A stretch of 64,000 bases of DNA, from assembly GCF_004854025.1 (NCBI RefSeq), contig NZ_STGM01000008.1:1-64000 (forward strand), in the 5' to 3' direction. The notes beneath the pieces are model-generated. The model was not told where the DNA came from and searched no databases. It saw only the letters and a program-made list of their open reading frames with translations. Made by a program: the position numbers and the translations under genes. Source of the DNA: Microbacterium hydrothermale. GTDB taxonomy: Bacteria; Actinomycetota; Actinomycetes; Actinomycetales; Microbacteriaceae. This document shows, in pieces, positions 62,204-64,000 of the stretch (positions are counted from its first letter, which is position 1; every line of letters begins with the position of its first letter).

Positions 62204-64000
62204 GTGGCAAAACCACGCGTGCACGAGATCGCTTCCGAGCTCGGCGTCGACAGCAAGGTCGCGCTTGCGAAGCTGAAGGAGCTCGGCGAGTTCGTCAAGA
62301 GCCCCTCATCCACCATCGAGCCCCCCGTGGCTCGCAAGCTCCGCGCCGCCCTCGCGGCCGAGGGCTCCTCCGGATCGTCGGATGCCAAGCCCGCCGCCCC
62401 CGCGGCGCGCCCCGGTTCCGGCGCCCGTCCGGGCCCCGCCCGTCCGGCGGCCACCCCCGGCGCCCGTCCCTCGGGCCCGACCCCCGGACCCGCCAAGCCC
62501 GCCGCGCCGGCGGCTCCCGCCGCAGCGCCCGCGCCCGCGGCATCCGCCCCGGCCGCCTCGGCTCCCGCGGCGTCGACCCCCGCTCCCTCCGCCCCGGCCA
62601 AGCCCGGCGCGAAGCCCGCGGCTCCGTCGGCGGCGCCGACCCCCGGTGCCGGTGCGCCCAAGCCCGGCCCCAGCTCGCCTCCGCGTCCCGGTGGCGCGCG
62701 TCCGGGCAACAACCCGTTCGCCTCGTCGCAGGGCATGGGCCAGCGTCCCGCCGGCCCCCGTCCGGGTAACAACCCGTTCGCGTCGGCGCAGGGCATGGGC
62801 CAGCGCCCGACCCCCGGCAACATCCCGCGTCCCCAGGCTCCGCGTCCCGGTTCGCCGCGCCCCGGCGCGCCGCGCCCCGGCGGTGCCGGTCGTCCCGGCG
62901 GCGGCGGTCGTCCCGGCGCCCCGTTCCAGCAGCGTCCCGGCGGTCCCGGTCGTCCCGGCGGTGCCGGTGGCGGCTTCCAGCGCCCCGGTGGCGGCGCTCC
63001 CGGCGGCGGTTTCGCCGGTCGTCCCGGTGGCGGCGGTGGCCGCGGCCGTGGTCCCGGCGGTGGCACCGCGGGTGCCTTCGGCAAGGGCGGCGGCAAGTCC
63101 AAGCAGCGTAAGTCGCGTCGGGCGAAGCGGCAGGAATTCGAGATGCGGTCGGCGCCGGTCGTCGGCGGCGTCAACGTCTCGAAGGGCAACGGCGAGATCA
63201 TCCGACTGCGCCGCGGTGCCTCCATCGCCGACTTCGCGGACAAGCTCGAGGCGCTGCGCGGCTACACCGTGCAGCCCGGCACGCTCGTGACCATCCTGTT
63301 CAACCTGGGCGAGATGGCCACCGCGACCGAGTCTCTCGACGAGGCCACCTTCGAGGTGCTCGGTGCCGAGCTCGGCTACAAGATCCAGATGGTCTCGCCC
63401 GAGGACGAAGACAAGGAGCTCCTCGAGGGCTTCGGTCTCGACCTCGACGCCGAACTCGAGGCCGAGAGCGAGGACGATCTCGAGATCCGTCCTCCCGTGG
63501 TCACCGTCATGGGCCACGTCGACCACGGTAAGACGCGACTGCTCGACGCTATCCGCCAGACCAACGTGGTCGCGGGCGAGGCCGGCGGCATCACGCAGCA
63601 CATCGGTGCGTACCAGATCTGGACCGAGCACGAGGGCATCGAGCGCGCGATCACCTTCATCGACACCCCGGGTCACGAGGCGTTCACCGCCATGCGTGCC
63701 CGTGGTGCGCAGGTGACCGACATCGCGATCCTCGTGGTCGCGGCCGACGACGGCATCATGCCCCAGACGGTCGAGGCGCTGAACCACGCCCAGGCGGCGA
63801 ACGTGCCGATCGTGGTCGCGGTGAACAAGGTCGACAAGCCCGACGCCAACCCGGCCAAGGTGCGCCAGCAGCTCACCGAGTACGGTCTGGTCGCCGAGGA
63901 GTACGGCGGAGACGTCATGTTCGTCGACGTCTCGGCCCGACAGAACCTCAACATCCAGGCTCTCCTGGATGCGGTCCTGCTCACCGCCGACGCCGGTCTC
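62204..64000 (+). CDS. infB: Translation initiation factor IF-2 (5' part, cut by window end)
   Basis: GTPase that places fMet-tRNA on the ribosome. Codons 1-599 are in the window. N-terminal IF2_N domain (residues 1-50: [20 protein letters not shown]), then about 280 residues rich in Pro, Ala and Gly ([14 protein letters not shown] runs with NNPFAS twice), a second conserved patch ([20 protein letters not shown]), then the GTPase: G1 [20 protein letters not shown] (about residue 432), G2 [12 protein letters not shown]3 [18 protein letters not shown]4 [12 protein letters not shown]. The GTG start has CAGGAGAATT upstream. The C-terminal domains lie beyond the window. Confidence 0.95.
   Translation, partial: MAKPRVHEIASELGVDSKVALAKLKELGEFVKSPSSTIEPPVARKLRAALAAEGSSGSSDAKPAAPAARPGSGARPGPARPAATPGARPSGPTPGPAKPAAPAAPAAAPAPAASAPAASAPAASTPAPSAPAKPGAKPAAPSAAPTPGAGAPKPGPSSPPRPGGARPGNNPFASSQGMGQRPAGPRPGNNPFASAQGMGQRPTPGNIPRPQAPRPGSPRPGAPRPGGAGRPGGGGRPGAPFQQRPGGPGRPGGAGGGFQRPGGGAPGGGFAGRPGGGGGRGRGPGGGTAGAFGKGGGKSKQRKSRRAKRQEFEMRSAPVVGGVNVSKGNGEIIRLRRGASIADFADKLEALRGYTVQPGTLVTILFNLGEMATATESLDEATFEVLGAELGYKIQMVSPEDEDKELLEGFGLDLDAELEAESEDDLEIRPPVVTVMGHVDHGKTRLLDAIRQTNVVAGEAGGITQHIGAYQIWTEHEGIERAITFIDTPGHEAFTAMRARGAQVTDIAILVVAADDGIMPQTVEALNHAQAANVPIVVAVNKVDKPDANPAKVRQQLTEYGLVAEEYGGDVMFVDVSARQNLNIQALLDAVLLTADAGL

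Overview
The window is chromosomal DNA from a high-GC Gram-positive bacterium, most likely a Microbacterium or close relative (Microbacteriaceae, Actinobacteria). The evidence is very high GC, GTG/ATG starts with many genes lacking a ribosome binding site, a lysA-hom-thrC-thrB operon leading into rho and prfA, a one-locus F1Fo ATP synthase operon, and protein sequences of actinobacterial type. It looks like ordinary core genome: I see no phage, transposase, CRISPR array, rRNA or tRNA.

Layout. 1-648: remains of an exported Ig-like/RCC1-repeat protein behind a poly-G tract, apparently frameshifted and truncated. 780-9588: aspartate-family amino acid operon (lysA, hom, thrC, thrB), rho, prfA and a GrpB-like gene. 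9685-12636 (minus strand): amidase and the cysteine pair cysK-cysE. 12787-23217: prmC, tsaC, a WecA-like transferase, an AtpI-like protein and atpBEFHAGDC, closed by a strong intrinsic terminator. 23230-30630: yaaA, small membrane proteins, an aldo/keto reductase, a PP2C phosphatase, an APC permease, an asparaginase-like protein and an OsmC protein. 30818-38482: a glycerol/dihydroxyacetone region, with glpD-glpF-glpK and dhaK-dhaL-dhaM on the minus strand around a SorC-type regulator on the plus strand. 38574-48389: acyltransferase, FKBP lipoprotein, the isoprenoid genes dxr and ispG, a second MurE-like ligase, a site-2 protease, and a PhzE-like fused anthranilate/ADIC synthase behind a Trp-codon leader peptide. 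48440-57100: BenE-like transporter, ECF sigma factor with membrane partner, proS, aldo/keto reductase, DUF1206 protein and an HdeD-lipase fusion. 57213-64000: glgP, an HD-domain protein, nusA, the ylxR-like gene and the 5' part of infB, cut by the window end.

How the genes work together. Threonine/lysine precursors, cysteine synthesis, ATP synthesis, glycerol uptake and oxidation, DHA phosphorylation through PTS components, MEP-pathway isoprenoids and the transcription/translation core (rho, nusA, infB, prfA, prmC, proS) are all represented. Two genome-scale signals run through the window. About fifteen genes have a TANNNT hexamer exactly six (sometimes five or seven) bases before the start codon, the mark of leaderless transcription. 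The heptamer GGGGGAG occurs about 22 times on the plus strand and, by eye, never on the minus strand, whatever the gene direction.

The most interesting items are the trp attenuator in front of the PhzE-like gene, the apparent lack of any ATG/GTG/TTG start for atpB, a family of intergenic long hairpins sharing a CGCAGGAGATCCGG core, a Rho factor whose N-terminus is replaced by about 330 low-complexity residues, and an unusual substrate motif in the second MurE.
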